The notes under the pieces: generated by a model
The model's input: only the letters and a program-made list of their open reading frames with translations
What the model was told of the DNA's origin: nothing
The model's database searches: none
Shown here: piece by piece, positions 1 to 8,744 of the stretch
Layout of the letters: every line of letters starts with the position of its first letter
Position numbering within the stretch: the first letter of the stretch is position 1
Program-made: the position numbers and the translations under genes
Source: Zancudomyces culisetae
Taxonomy: Eukaryota > Kickxellomycota > Harpellomycetes > Harpellales > Legeriomycetaceae
Assembly (NCBI GenBank): GCA_001969505.1
Contig: LSSK01001777.1
Span: forward strand, 1 to 14,299
Direction of reading: 5' to 3'
DNA length: 14,299 nt

Positions 1-429
1 TTTTTTTTATCAAACACAACTTGCAACCAAACCAGGAAATAAACCTAACCGTATAAGGCTTATCTAGCACAGCCCATTCAAACATGTGTTTTGGTCCTAA
101 AAGCATTATTAGATATTATCTAATTAACAGCAAATTCTTAGGTCATGAGGTTCAGTCGGATTAGGGAGGTGAAGAGAGAAAAAAAAGCAGTGTAATTGGC
201 TATATAAGAGGATACCATTTTTATAATTTTTTCTTCATATTTTTTTTGATAAAGAATTCCAAGAAATTAACTCAGTGTGTAGGAGTTAATATTAAATTAG
301 CGATCAAAGAGAATTGAATTGTAAAAAAATCTATAGAAGCTTGTAAACATAGCGAAACAAATATAATATCCGGATCTACTGATTCATTAATACGAGAAAG
401 GTAGCCAAAGCGAGAAAAAATAAACTAGA
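1..429. other. Upstream region of ISCA1, no gene seen
   Basis: AT-rich sequence with several A and T runs and no convincing open frame. It probably holds the promoter and 5' untranslated region of the iron-sulfur gene that starts at 430, and perhaps the end of a gene lying outside the window. The bases just before the start codon are A-rich, as is common before fungal start codons. I see no specific factor site that I would defend. Confidence 0.5.
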
Positions 430-915
430 ATGTCTGCTGCTAGAGTAACTGTCCGAATTGCTGAAAAGGGAAAAAGATTTAAAGAGCTCATGAGGCTTAC
501 TCCAAAAGCCGTGAATAGACTACAAGAAATATACAAGAATAACGAGCGAGAAAGAAGGATACAATATTTAAAGGTTGGTATCCAGGGAAAGGGATGCTCG
601 GGTAATGCATATACTATGTCATGGGTTGAAAAACCCGAAAAATTCGACGAGAAAATCACACAAGACGGTAAGTCCTGTTTATTAAATATATTTACTACGG
701 CTTTGTATCAAAAAGATGGGAGTAACAGTTAACTAAGTCTCATAACATCTTTATCCCCGCTTCTAGGAGTTACAATGTTTGTAGATTCTAAGGCATTGTT
801 AACATTGATTGGAACAGAAATGGATTACTTTGAGGGAAAACTAGCATCGAAATTTGTCTTTAACAATCCAAATATAAAAGGCGCTTGTGGATGTGGAGAG
901 AGTTTTATGGTATGA
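430..915 (+). CDS. ISCA1: Mitochondrial iron-sulfur cluster assembly protein, ISCA1/Isa1 type
   Basis: A-type Fe-S scaffold/carrier. In the mitochondrial matrix this family works with Isa2 and Iba57 to make [4Fe-4S] clusters for enzymes such as aconitase. Exons are 430-667 and 767-915, joined in phase 1 across a 99-base GTAAGT...TAG intron, giving 128 residues, close to the 129 of human ISCA1. The three cluster-binding cysteines are present: C56 in KGCSG, and C120 and C122 in the C-terminal ACGCGESF. The conserved blocks LTPKAVNRL, GTEMDY and FVFNNPNIKG are also present. The first 20 or so residues are basic and lack acidic residues up to E12, which fits a short mitochondrial targeting sequence; they resemble the start of animal ISCA1, which supports the chosen ATG. 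Without the intron the frame would run into an unrelated tail and lose both C-terminal cysteines. It converges with the transporter gene downstream. Confidence 0.96.
668..766 (+). other. Spliceosomal intron of ISCA1
   Basis: 99 bases, donor GTAAGT, acceptor TTCTAG, with a TAACTAAG branch-like motif about 30 bases before the acceptor. It splits a glycine codon (G80). Removing it restores the conserved order QDG-VTMFVDSKAL of the family. Confidence 0.93.
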
Positions 916-1635
916 TAAAGCAAGATTCAGTGTGAGATTTCACCATTTTTGTTTTCACAATCGCTTCACTGTCATTCTCATTCATACTATAAAAAGGAGA
1001 AAATCAACGACTGGGGATAGTAAAGGAGGGTGTGATATGCGTGATAAAATATCGGTATTATCTAGTTTAATTTTCCTTATCTACCCTGTTTTTATGCTTT
1101 TCTTTGTAGATTCAGGAGCTTTGCTTGAATAAACAAATCTCAAGTATTTGCCTTTTTTGAAACATTTGTAATTTTATGCTAAATAAAATATGAAAAGTCA
1201 GCTATAGTGTGCTACATTGAGGCATGATGTACTTTTCTTATTGACAGGAAAATACACTATGTAGGGGTATTGATAACTTGTATTTTTATCACTGGTAGTG
1301 ATTATTTCGCAATTTGACAGCTACAGGACTTCAAATATCACGCAATAAATTTAACATAACTTTTGCTACAAGGAGCCGGAAACTGCAGTAGCACAAGGTA
1401 AGTGCTTCAATGCCAAACGGCCATGTATTTTAATAGCCATGTGTACATTGAAATATTTGGATGCAAAAATGGTCAAGCTTTATCTCTACTCATTTTTAAT
1501 GTAAGCACCAATTTCGCTAGCAACTTTTCAAGAAGAAATACGAGTATAATTTTATGTGTATTATGCAAAATAAAGCACTGTATAAAGCAAGTTCTAAAGA
1601 CAATAAATAGCTAAAAAACATGTAATCTCTTTTAT
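916..1635. other. Convergent intergenic region, no gene seen
   Basis: This is the spacer between the stop codons of ISCA1 (+) and the transporter (-), so it should hold two 3' ends. An AATAAA-type signal for ISCA1 is plausible in the CTAAATAAAATATG stretch near 1180. The open frame at 1402-1614 has a composition typical of random AT-rich DNA and no recognisable motif, so I do not call it a gene. Confidence 0.5.
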
Positions 1636-3394
1636 CTAAACAAAGATGCTTCTGACATTCACAAACAAACTCAATAACATCACACCAAAACCATAGAATA
1701 CCAAAAACACAGACAATATTTTCCTTATATCCCAATGCCCGTTTTCATTGAGCTTGTAGTACAACAGTCCAGGCAAGATAAAAGAGATCGAAGTCGACCC
1801 GGTAGAACCAACGAATGCCAAAATAAGGCTCAAGTTCTGCACCATTATCGCTACAAAGTATGATGAAAGCAGCAGAAGTATGGTAATCAAAGTGAAGGCT
1901 CTTTCTGACAGGTCGTGTCTGATAGAGGTGCTGGAATTTGGTGTGTTGTTTTCGCTAAGCCTTCCGTAAAATGCTGTACCATTTTCAAGAGATTGTGGGG
2001 AGGATACGAGTGTAGGCTGGTCTGCCAGCTCTGAATAACTAGATGGTGACATTAAAATGCTTGTTTCTTGCTTCGGAGACTGAAAACCTGCTATCATTCT
2101 CCCTATAGAGGCACGTGCTGGGTGGCATTGCAGAGGATATGCAGATACAACAAAAAACGCAACAGCAGCCTTGCAACAGTTGAATAACAATGTAGCAGGA
2201 TCTATTTATCGAGATCAATATAAAGATGAAAACATATTGTAGCAAATCAAAAATGTAAACTGCGTTTTTCCTACCAAAATCAACAAAAACTTACACAGTG
2301 TTAATATATTTGCCACAGTCTTTGAACCAAAAGTCAGATACGCCAGCACACCAATCCAGTGGTAAAGGGTTGCGGAGGTAAATATCGAAAATTCAATCGT
2401 TTTGTTGACGTTTCGGGGTGAGTTGTCTTTAAGTTCGTTGTATATCGAAAATATCTATAATCACGTTATTTTATATATGAACTCAAAAGTCTTTTATAAT
2501 AGTAACAAAAGGTAACCCCCCCCCCCGATGTTTATATAGTAAAAGCGTATACATAAACATTAGACTTACGTTTTGATGACAAGTAAATGCAAATACATAT
2601 AATGGTATCGTAAATATAACATTCAAATTCATATTCACAAATTTAATTTCATCACTTGGAACCTGGGGTCTATGTTCCTTGTCAAAGTAGTAATCGGTAA
2701 CCGAGTATAGCAAATATACCACAGCCACTAGCGCAACAAAGCTCACGTATTTTAACGAATCGAGCTGTTTCTTGAAGGCTAGTGGTACCATTCCTATTAG
2801 AGCAGCAGTTATCCAGAGAGACCTACTTGCTACAATGGAGTCTGGGGGTACACCAAAAAATAATACAACCTGTGGAAACAAGTCTCCAAAAATTATCAAG
2901 TATGACACTGAAACGCCAAAACATTTTAGCGCTATGGCAAAATCAAAAAGTAGTGCGGCCTTAGGGTACGTCAGCCCTGCTACAGCAAAAAAGGAAGATT
3001 TTCTACCAGGAACTTTTTCAGCACATCGTGCAAGCAGGTAAAGACCCACTGCTGAGGTAAATCCTGAAAATATTATCATACATGACCCCAACAAAATTCC
3101 AGCCGTCGAAATTGCGTAAGGCTATTTAGCACATTCATTAATTAAATAAGATCTGTTACTTATCAACCAAATGTGTACATTTAGAAGATAAAGGAAAATT
3201 TTACCGACCATTGCCAACATTCCTGAACCAAGTATCGTATTGCACAAATTGATTGTCGAAGAAAAAATCGTTCCAGTATGTTTGAGCTCGTCAGCAATTT
3301 CCAGGCATAAATCATCGTCAAATGCCCCTGCAAGATCGGAGTGTCTATTCCTTATATCGGTTCTAAGAACAGAATATTGTTCTACGCTCGCCAT
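1636..3394 (-). CDS. Vacuolar amino acid transporter, AVT / SLC38-like
   Basis: Member of the amino acid/auxin permease superfamily. Fungal AVT proteins exchange amino acids for protons across the vacuolar membrane; the resemblance is to the Avt5/6/7 export type, but the exact substrate cannot be read. Exons on the minus strand are 3394-3209, 3121-2570, 2454-2295 and 2201-1636, totalling 1464 bases (487 residues). Family marks are NTILGSGMLAM joined to PYAISTAGILLG in helix 1, KCFGVSVSYLIIFGDLFP, FAFTCHQN joined to IFSIYNEL, ILTLYPATLL, SYPLQCHPARASI-like (here SAYPLQCHPARASIG) and FVGSTGSTSISFILPGL. About eleven membrane helices are expected. A polar loop lies near residues 340-390, and a soluble N-terminus of about 40 residues precedes helix 1. 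Introns 2 and 3 are ordinary GTAAGT...TAG. Intron 1 is odd: the conserved protein needs donor GTCGGT at 3208, while GTAAAA sits 4 bases on. The family assignment is firm; the exact subfamily and the first splice are less so. Confidence 0.9.
2202..2294 (-). other. Transporter intron 3
   Basis: 93 bases, donor GTAAGT, acceptor AAATAG, phase 1. Splicing rebuilds a tyrosine codon and gives the family sequence ILTLYPATLLF. Confidence 0.9.
2455..2569 (-). other. Transporter intron 2, containing an 11-C tract
   Basis: 115 bases, donor GTAAGT, acceptor TTATAG, with a TAAC branch-like motif about 15 bases before the exon. A run of eleven C (plus strand 2516-2526), which is G11 on the sense strand, lies inside it. 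It falls exactly between CHQN and IFSIYNEL, which are contiguous in the protein family. Confidence 0.9.
3122..3208 (-). other. Transporter intron 1, with tandem donors and two possible acceptors
   Basis: Minus-strand sequence at the exon 1 end reads ATG then GTCGGTAAAA. Using the GT at 3208 with the TAG ending at 3122 joins the conserved LAM and PYA with no change of frame. Using the better-looking GTAAAA at 3204 with the same acceptor shifts the frame and soon meets a stop. Using GTAAAA with the CAG ending at 3064 keeps the frame but removes 19 residues and adds one valine. Confidence 0.7.
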
Positions 3395-4166
3395 TTTTTT
3401 TGGGAGGAGCTGTTGTATCTTTTCTCGATTATGGGCTGTGTCAGTATATTTACTCTGAACGCGGTTTATTGTTACACAATCAATATTTTAGAGGAGTTTT
3501 TTATATCAAATATGAACGTTTTGTATAAACAGCGTATTACCACAGTGTGTTTTTCTTTCCGTTTTGATTTATACTAGCTATTGCTTTCATTCCTAGCATC
3601 TGCTTTACTGCTAAAAAAAGACTCTACAACTTTTATATCAACATACAGGCTGAAACTGGAATTCAATTGTCCGCTATGATTTCAATTGTCGTTCTCTCTA
3701 TATGTTTTCTAAAATATGGCCGCAGAATGATTTTTGGGATTAATTATTATATTGCTAATTGCAGTGTTTGGTATTTGTGGTACAGACTATCTATTTTTTT
3801 TTGTGAACTGTTAGAGAATCTATACAATATAATAAGGTCACATGTAATTCACACGTTCGCATTATTTTTGCATTTATCCACCTTTTGCCACCTTATCAAT
3901 AAAACTTTCTCCAGATTTGCTCAAATTGGTTTGCTCTGATAATCTGAATTTGAGCTAAACTGTTCACTTACATTACTTGCCAGTTTGGTAAACTACCCAA
4001 CTAAATCTGCGTAAACTCTTTCGAAGATCCTTAAATAGCACACACCTCCTACTAATTCCGGTATTTTTTTCTTTTGCATCAATTTTTTCTTGGTTTATGT
4101 CATAGGTTAGAATGACAGAACTGTTATTCGCTAATACGTCAAATTGTGCAGCTTAATTGGCTATTT
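3395..4166. other. Upstream region of the transporter, with one long open frame
   Basis: AT-rich region that must contain the promoter of the minus-strand transporter. An open plus-strand frame runs from 3568 to 3939 (123 residues). It includes a hydrophobic stretch (SAMISIVVLSICFLKYG, bases about 3670-3720) after a basic, amphipathic stretch. It has no good start codon at its 5' end; a TAG at 3573-3575 could serve as a splice acceptor. No family is recognised, and the second half looks like random AT-rich translation. I treat it as unproven. Confidence 0.3.
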
Positions 4167-4718
4167 ATGAGTGGCGAGGTAAGTGTAGGGTCCAGTATGC
4201 CTAGTAGACTCCACAAGCCTCATTGCCTTCCAAAAACGAAAATATAGGATATAGACCCTGTATCCCTCTCCCCCCTCCCTTTTCGTCAATTGTGTATTCT
4301 TATAAAGAACATATTACTAATAAAATAAAATGCCGCGCAAAAATCACCAAAATCTTGTAGACCTATTATCCACTCAACTTCAGTTGCAACTAACTCAGTA
4401 AATGTAACTTCTATCCAGGAATATCCCAATTGTAGTCACCTGATGTATCCAAAGTTGTGTATATGTGCAAAAAAAAAACTTCTACGGAACACAACCGTCT
4501 AATAGGTTGGGGAGGGGGAGTTGGGCTCCTCATCATATGTGGAACATGTATTGGTATGTATAGGTTAAATGATCACACGCTAACATTGGTATTTGGTAGC
4601 GATCTGTTCTATGCTGAAACTTTGGCAAAAATAAATAAATACTGGATATTCTATTTCGTTTATAGCAAGTGCGCAAGAAGAAATGGTATGGTATGGATAT
4701 TGGGAACAGAAAAAACTG
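4167..4718 (+). CDS. Possible spliced small membrane protein (unproven)
   Basis: Not recognised. A model built with splice sites like those of neighbouring genes gives exons 4167-4178 (MSGE, donor GTAAGT), 4436-4553 (acceptor TGTAG, donor GTATGT) and 4666-4718 (acceptor TATAG). The 61 residues have a short polar head (SPDVSKVVYMCKKKTSTEH), one hydrophobic helix (LIGWGGGVGLLIICGTCI) and a polar segment (ASAQEEMVWYGYWEQKKL). The frame can then read on to a stop at 4755-4757, or splice at GTAAGA (4719) to a later exon. A competing model uses another acceptor (TAG at 4597-4599) and another frame. None of the resulting proteins matches a family I know, and similar fragments can arise by chance in AT-rich DNA. 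Confidence 0.25.
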
Positions 4719-4850
4719 GTAAGAGTTTTTCATAGTCTAATCCAATTATGGCAGTAATAAAATTCGCATGGGTATTTACCATGTGTTCGTATATCAATTT
4801 GGTTTATTGGCAAAAAGTCTGACCACATTGGAGCTTAAATGCTGTTTCAG

Positions 4851-5276
4851 TGGGGGGGTTTTTTTTTGGAGAAAATACTTCTAAAATACCTGCCACGAAT
4901 ATTAAATTTGTTACTGATGTTCCAGTAGGCGGTTTAAAAAAGACATTATATTTGTGGGGAGCTGAGATAAATGGTATGTGTAAACACAACAGGTTCCTTT
5001 TTCTGGTGCTTGATCTTTCAGTTCGCTTAGTTGTATGCAAAGAGGCTTTCGGTATGGCGATAGAAGCGTCTACGCAAAAAAAAAACTCACATAAAGGCGT
5101 CAAAACAAATAGTATTTCTTTCATATATTATCATCTCCGCTTACCACCACAATTACTTTTGTACATCAAACTAAATTGCTTTTTTTTGCACCAATATAGT
5201 ATAGTGTGACCCAGAACTACTTTCACAGATCACAGATCATAGTGAATATATGCTCTTGTGGAAAGTGGGGTTTTGA
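4851..5276 (+). other. Coding-like fragments, possibly exons of the same unproven gene
   Basis: Two stretches look coding. The first, 4851-4973, lies between a CAG acceptor and a GTATGT donor and reads VGGFFFGENTSKIPATNIK and onward to LYLWGAEIN in phase 1. The second, 5205-5276, follows a TATAG acceptor and reads CDPELLSQITDHSEYMLLWK to a stop. They can be linked in one frame only through an 11-base micro-exon (5022-5032). The CAG acceptors differ from the TAG acceptors of the confident genes. No function is offered. Confidence 0.2.
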
Positions 5277-5616
5277 TTGGTAATTATTTTTTTTGCATTT
5301 GATTCTAGCACAGGTCTGTTTGTTTCCTTTGACGCTTGATACTCAAACTGGCTGTGCTGCCAAGAAATATTTTAATGGGTTTAGTAGTAACGTATAATAT
5401 TTGTACAAAAGAAAAAGAGGAACTGATGATATAAGAGCAATAGCAACATTTTAATTGCAAACTCACCTATTAATAATACTAATGAGTAATACTAGTAACA
5501 CTATTGTTATAATTATAGGTTATTATCGCTATTTAATAGTATAATAACAGGGATTTTTTTTTTTAGAAAAAGAGTATTAAATAAAGTACTTGTGATACTT
5601 AGTTACGTAAAACAGA
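5277..5616. promoter_or_regulatory. Upstream region of the seven-helix gene
   Basis: AT-rich sequence before the start codon at 5617. It carries two tandem copies of TAATACTA(A/G)T-type sequence 13 bases apart (from 5474 and 5487), an imperfect 30-base palindrome at 5519-5548 and a run of eleven T at 5554-5564. Poly(dT) tracts are common in fungal promoters. No factor is assigned. Confidence 0.45.
5519..5548. repeat. Imperfect 30-base inverted repeat followed by T11
   Basis: The outer arms GTTATTAT and ATAATAAC are perfect complements. The inner arms CTATT and AATAG flank a single T. Only the CG versus T step between them is unpaired. A run of eleven T begins five bases after the repeat. Confidence 0.7.
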
Positions 5617-6399
5617 ATGTATAATCATAAGGAGAGGTCAGAGAAGTACAGTGGAATGGTAGTGTTGTTTTTGTTGATGTGTACATTCATGGTCATACAA
5701 GTATCAGCAACAGAAAAAGTGGAAGAAATGGTTGTGAAAAGTAAAACGGAAAATGAGTTTACACTAATCAATTCATCCTTAATGTTGCTTTTTATCGCTG
5801 GAATGGTGGTCGGGTTTATTGGGTTGAGAAATAAAACAGTGTCAATATTTGTTTCAGGCGCTACCTTCACTTTTCTTGTCACAGTGATGATAATATGTAG
5901 TATAGTCAACGCCGCTGGAATAGATAAATCTTATATCTTGGTGTATGCAATTATCTTGATATTTATTACTTTGCTTGCTGGATTGATTTCCATCACCTAC
6001 GATTGCATTGGGAACGCATTACACTATTTGCTTGGTATATTTGTTACCTCAATACTTGTACTCAACTATATACCGCGAGATGAAGTAGGCCTGGTGTTTC
6101 ACATAGTGATATTATTTTTATACTCGGTTGTTGTTTCAGCAGTCTTGTATTATTACAATGATATTGGGGATATGTACATATTTGCGGTAAACGGCGGATT
6201 TTTGGCAGTATATGGATCAAGTATATATTATTTTACAGACTTCTACTATGTGGTTACAAGATTTATTGTTGCAATCGGCGAGCAAGATAATCAAATGTCA
6301 ACCTCAACTGTAGTTGCCTTTGTAGCTTTGGGGATGGTGGTAGTATTGATGTTTATTACGCAGCTTGTAACAACATCCCGGAAAAAACATGAAAAGTAG
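5617..6399 (+). CDS. Seven-helix membrane protein, possibly TM7SF3/TMEM198-like
   Basis: Intronless frame of 260 residues. A signal peptide is likely at residues 1-31: basic start, hydrophobic core MVVLFLLMCTFMVIQ, and VSA before T32 as the cleavage site. After a polar segment of about 20 residues come seven hydrophobic stretches, at about 54-70, 75-97, 106-126, 134-150, 158-179, 187-205 and 232-253, and a short basic tail (RKKHEK). The layout of signal peptide plus seven short helices, with a G-(F/L)-R turn after the first (GFIGLRNK), resembles the TM7SF3/TMEM198-like domain family, but I cannot confirm homology by eye. No catalytic motif is seen. Regular amino acid composition, a good ATG and the flanking stops support a real gene. 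Location would be a secretory-pathway or plasma membrane. Confidence 0.8.
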   Translation: MYNHKERSEKYSGMVVLFLLMCTFMVIQVSATEKVEEMVVKSKTENEFTLINSSLMLLFIAGMVVGFIGLRNKTVSIFVSGATFTFLVTVMIICSIVNAAGIDKSYILVYAIILIFITLLAGLISITYDCIGNALHYLLGIFVTSILVLNYIPRDEVGLVFHIVILFLYSVVVSAVLYYYNDIGDMYIFAVNGGFLAVYGSSIYYFTDFYYVVTRFIVAIGEQDNQMSTSTVVAFVALGMVVVLMFITQLVTTSRKKHEK

Positions 6400-7484
6400 A
6401 ATCGGCTCTGCAAAAAGTTTTACTTTTATTTTGTAATTCCGTTTAGTACTTATACTGAATACAGTTCTACTCTAATAATGAATTACAAAGATGTTATTTT
6501 TAAAGTGAAGAGAAAAAAAATAAAAAAATGGAGGTGGGGTGCAGGAGAATATTGTCAAGAAAAGTGGCTACGTATAGAGTGATACACTACTATAAAATAA
6601 TTGTTTACAAAGCGCTGATGATAAACTCAGAATCTTACAGTTCTTTACATTTGGTTTATGCTGATAGTATATACAATTTTATTGTAAAGGAAGAGAGATT
6701 ATAATACTTTAAAGTCATCAAAAACCGGGTCAGATGAGGGGTGGTAGTGGGTTCTGTTAGGTGTGGTAAAATGGAAAATGAATTAACTAATATTAGACTC
6801 TTAACGAGAGTCTATTCTGTAAGTTAGGCAATGAAATTCACACATACACGAATAGTTAATATTAACTGGAGGAGGGGAAGGCTAAATAAAAGGAGTAGGG
6901 TGCTTTTAAAGGTCTGGGTTTTATCAATATTAGAAACCAAGAATAACACCAATGAACAGAAACATGTATTATTTTCAATGAATTGCTGCGGGTTAAAGTA
7001 AATTCCCTAGTTGATTTTAATTGCCCGTTAAAATGGGAGAAATGAAAAGAACAGCAGGCGAAAGAAGGCTGCCAAGTTATCGAATAAGGTCTAAAAATAA
7101 AAAATAGACGCATTTTGAAGCATATACCACACATTCTACAAATATTTTCTGCTTATGTTTTTGAAAGATGTATAACTAAATAATTGATGAGTTGTAAGAA
7201 GGAAAACTAAAAAGAGCAAAATACAAATTAACTTGAACCTGTACAATACTTGGCTCAGACTAGATTACAAACCTCATATATTAGGGACTCAGCATAAACA
7301 TTCAGAGGGACAAAGAGCGAAGTAGTAAACAAGTATAATACGACAACTTGCTCGCTCATTCATTAGCTTGTGTGTACGTCCATATATAGATATACGTATA
7401 TGTATACATAGACACATACAGTGGAATAAGAAATAAATTTTAGTCGGGATTTAATAGGATTCAAGACCAGCTGTTTAAAAGAAA
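6400..7484. other. Intergenic region upstream of the kinase, no gene seen
   Basis: About 1.1 kb, AT-rich with purine-rich patches on the plus strand. It should contain the 3' end of the seven-helix gene and the promoter of the kinase. The only open frame of note (6862-7134, minus) has no motif. Near the kinase start, a TATA-rich block at 7381-7410 contains the palindromes TATACGTATA (7391-7400) and ATGTATACAT (7400-7409), about 75-95 bases before the ATG, where a TATA element would be expected. Confidence 0.5.
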
Positions 7485-8744
7485 ATGGATAGTTATCAAA
7501 AATTGGAGCAGTTAGGGGAGGGTACATACGCGACGGTATTTAAAGGAAAAAACAAGAGGGGTGAGATTGTGGCGCTTAAAGAAATATCGCTAGATCCCGA
7601 AGAAGGTGCACCTTCAACAGCGATAAGAGAGATATCGCTGATGAAGGAGTTGGAGCATCCAAATGTCATAAGGTTACTAGATGTAGTGCATACAGATACG
7701 AAATTGATGCTTGTTTTTGAATTTATGGGGCAGGATCTTAAGAAATATATGGATAACAATGGGAATAGAGGAGCCTTAGATCCATTTACCATCAAGTGGT
7801 TCATGTATCAATTGATAAGTGGAATGGAGTATTGTCACGAATATAAAGTTTTGCATCGAGATTTGAAGCCGCAAAATTTGTTGGTACACAATGGGCAATT
7901 AAAAATAGCAGATTTTGGGTTAGCAAGAACAACAGGAATCCCAGTAGTGAGCTTTTCTAGTGAAGTAGTTACGTTATGGTACAGGCCTCCAGATGTATTG
8001 CTAGGCTCAAGAAACTATAATTCGAGCATTGATATTTGGTCTGCAGGATGTATTATGGCGGAGATGTACACAGGAATGCCATTGTTTACGGGGGCAAGCA
8101 ACGAGGATCAATTGCAAAAAATATTCAGAATATTGGGGACACCTACCGAGGCGACCTGGCCGGGAGTATCTGACCTTTTAAATTGGAGGAAAGATTTCCG
8201 AATGTATCCACCACAAAACCTGAGGAGTTATGTACCAACTATTGATGCACTTGGGCTGGACCTACTAAGTAGATTTCTCCAGTGCATGCCCAGCAAGCGA
8301 ATTACAGCACGAGATGCGTTGAGACATCCATACTTTAATGACATTCTGTTGTCGCTGAGGCCAGGAGTTCAAACTCAGGCCCAAACTCAAGCCCAGGTTC
8401 CAACTCAGATTCAGCCTTCACAGCAGCACCAACAGGCGATTGGTACTCAGCAACCAGCACAGCAACAGACGCTGTCACACCATCTCCAGTATCAGTTGCA
8501 GGCGCAATTGCAGCAACAACAAACGCAGCAAGCTCAGCAAGTCCAGAACCAGTACTATCAACAACAGAAACAGCACCAGCAGCTTTTACAACAACAACAA
8601 CAACAACAACAGCAACAACAGCAACAACAACAACAACAGCAGCAGCAGCAACAGCAGCAACAACAACAGCAATTGCACATCCGAGCACAACAGCAATTGC
8701 AGTATCAGCATGGACAAGGGTACCAGGGATATCGCCAAATCTAA
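7485..8744 (+). CDS. PHO85: Pho85-type cyclin-dependent kinase with a glutamine-rich tail
   Basis: Ser/Thr kinase of the Pho85/CDK5 group. With Pcl-type cyclins it phosphorylates proteins in phosphate, glycogen and cell-cycle control. The kinase domain spans residues 4-284: glycine loop [11 protein letters not shown] (11-21) with Y15, ATP lysine K32, complete PSTAIRE helix (43-49), HRDLKPQN (124-131) with catalytic D126, DFG (143-145), and the Pho85-like activation loop [20 protein letters not shown] (151-170). The loop has serines at 158-159 where Cdc28 has the activating threonine, as in Pho85 and CDK5. Pho85 proteins usually end soon after the domain (about 300 residues). Here residues 296-419 form a Q-rich, low-complexity tail with an unbroken run of 28 glutamines (369-396). 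There are no introns. Pho85 rather than Cdk1 is favoured by [14 protein letters not shown] and [13 protein letters not shown]. Confidence 0.95.
   Translation: MDSYQKLEQLGEGTYATVFKGKNKRGEIVALKEISLDPEEGAPSTAIREISLMKELEHPNVIRLLDVVHTDTKLMLVFEFMGQDLKKYMDNNGNRGALDPFTIKWFMYQLISGMEYCHEYKVLHRDLKPQNLLVHNGQLKIADFGLARTTGIPVVSFSSEVVTLWYRPPDVLLGSRNYNSSIDIWSAGCIMAEMYTGMPLFTGASNEDQLQKIFRILGTPTEATWPGVSDLLNWRKDFRMYPPQNLRSYVPTIDALGLDLLSRFLQCMPSKRITARDALRHPYFNDILLSLRPGVQTQAQTQAQVPTQIQPSQQHQQAIGTQQPAQQQTLSHHLQYQLQAQLQQQQTQQAQQVQNQYYQQQKQHQQLLQQQQQQQQQQQQQQQQQQQQQQQQQQQQLHIRAQQQLQYQHGQGYQGYRQI
8589..8672 (+). repeat. CAA/CAG trinucleotide tract coding 28 glutamines
   Basis: 84 bases of in-frame CAA and CAG in mixed order, inside a wider region of Q codons (about 8370-8740). 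Mixed codons slow slippage compared with a pure CAG run, and the mixture suggests selection on the amino acid. The strong leucine, alanine and valine runs seen on the opposite strand are shadows of this tract. Confidence 0.95.

Noticed and set aside
887-1132. Plus-strand open frame starting inside ISCA1 exon 2
   Set aside because: Its start overlaps the conserved CGCGESF codons in another frame, and the remainder has no recognisable feature.
2772-3041. Plus-strand open frames antisense to the transporter
   Set aside because: The opposite strand codes a recognisable membrane transporter.
4804-5124. Minus-strand open frame of 106 codons
   Set aside because: No motif and no family; the opposite strand has more plausible, though unproven, exons.
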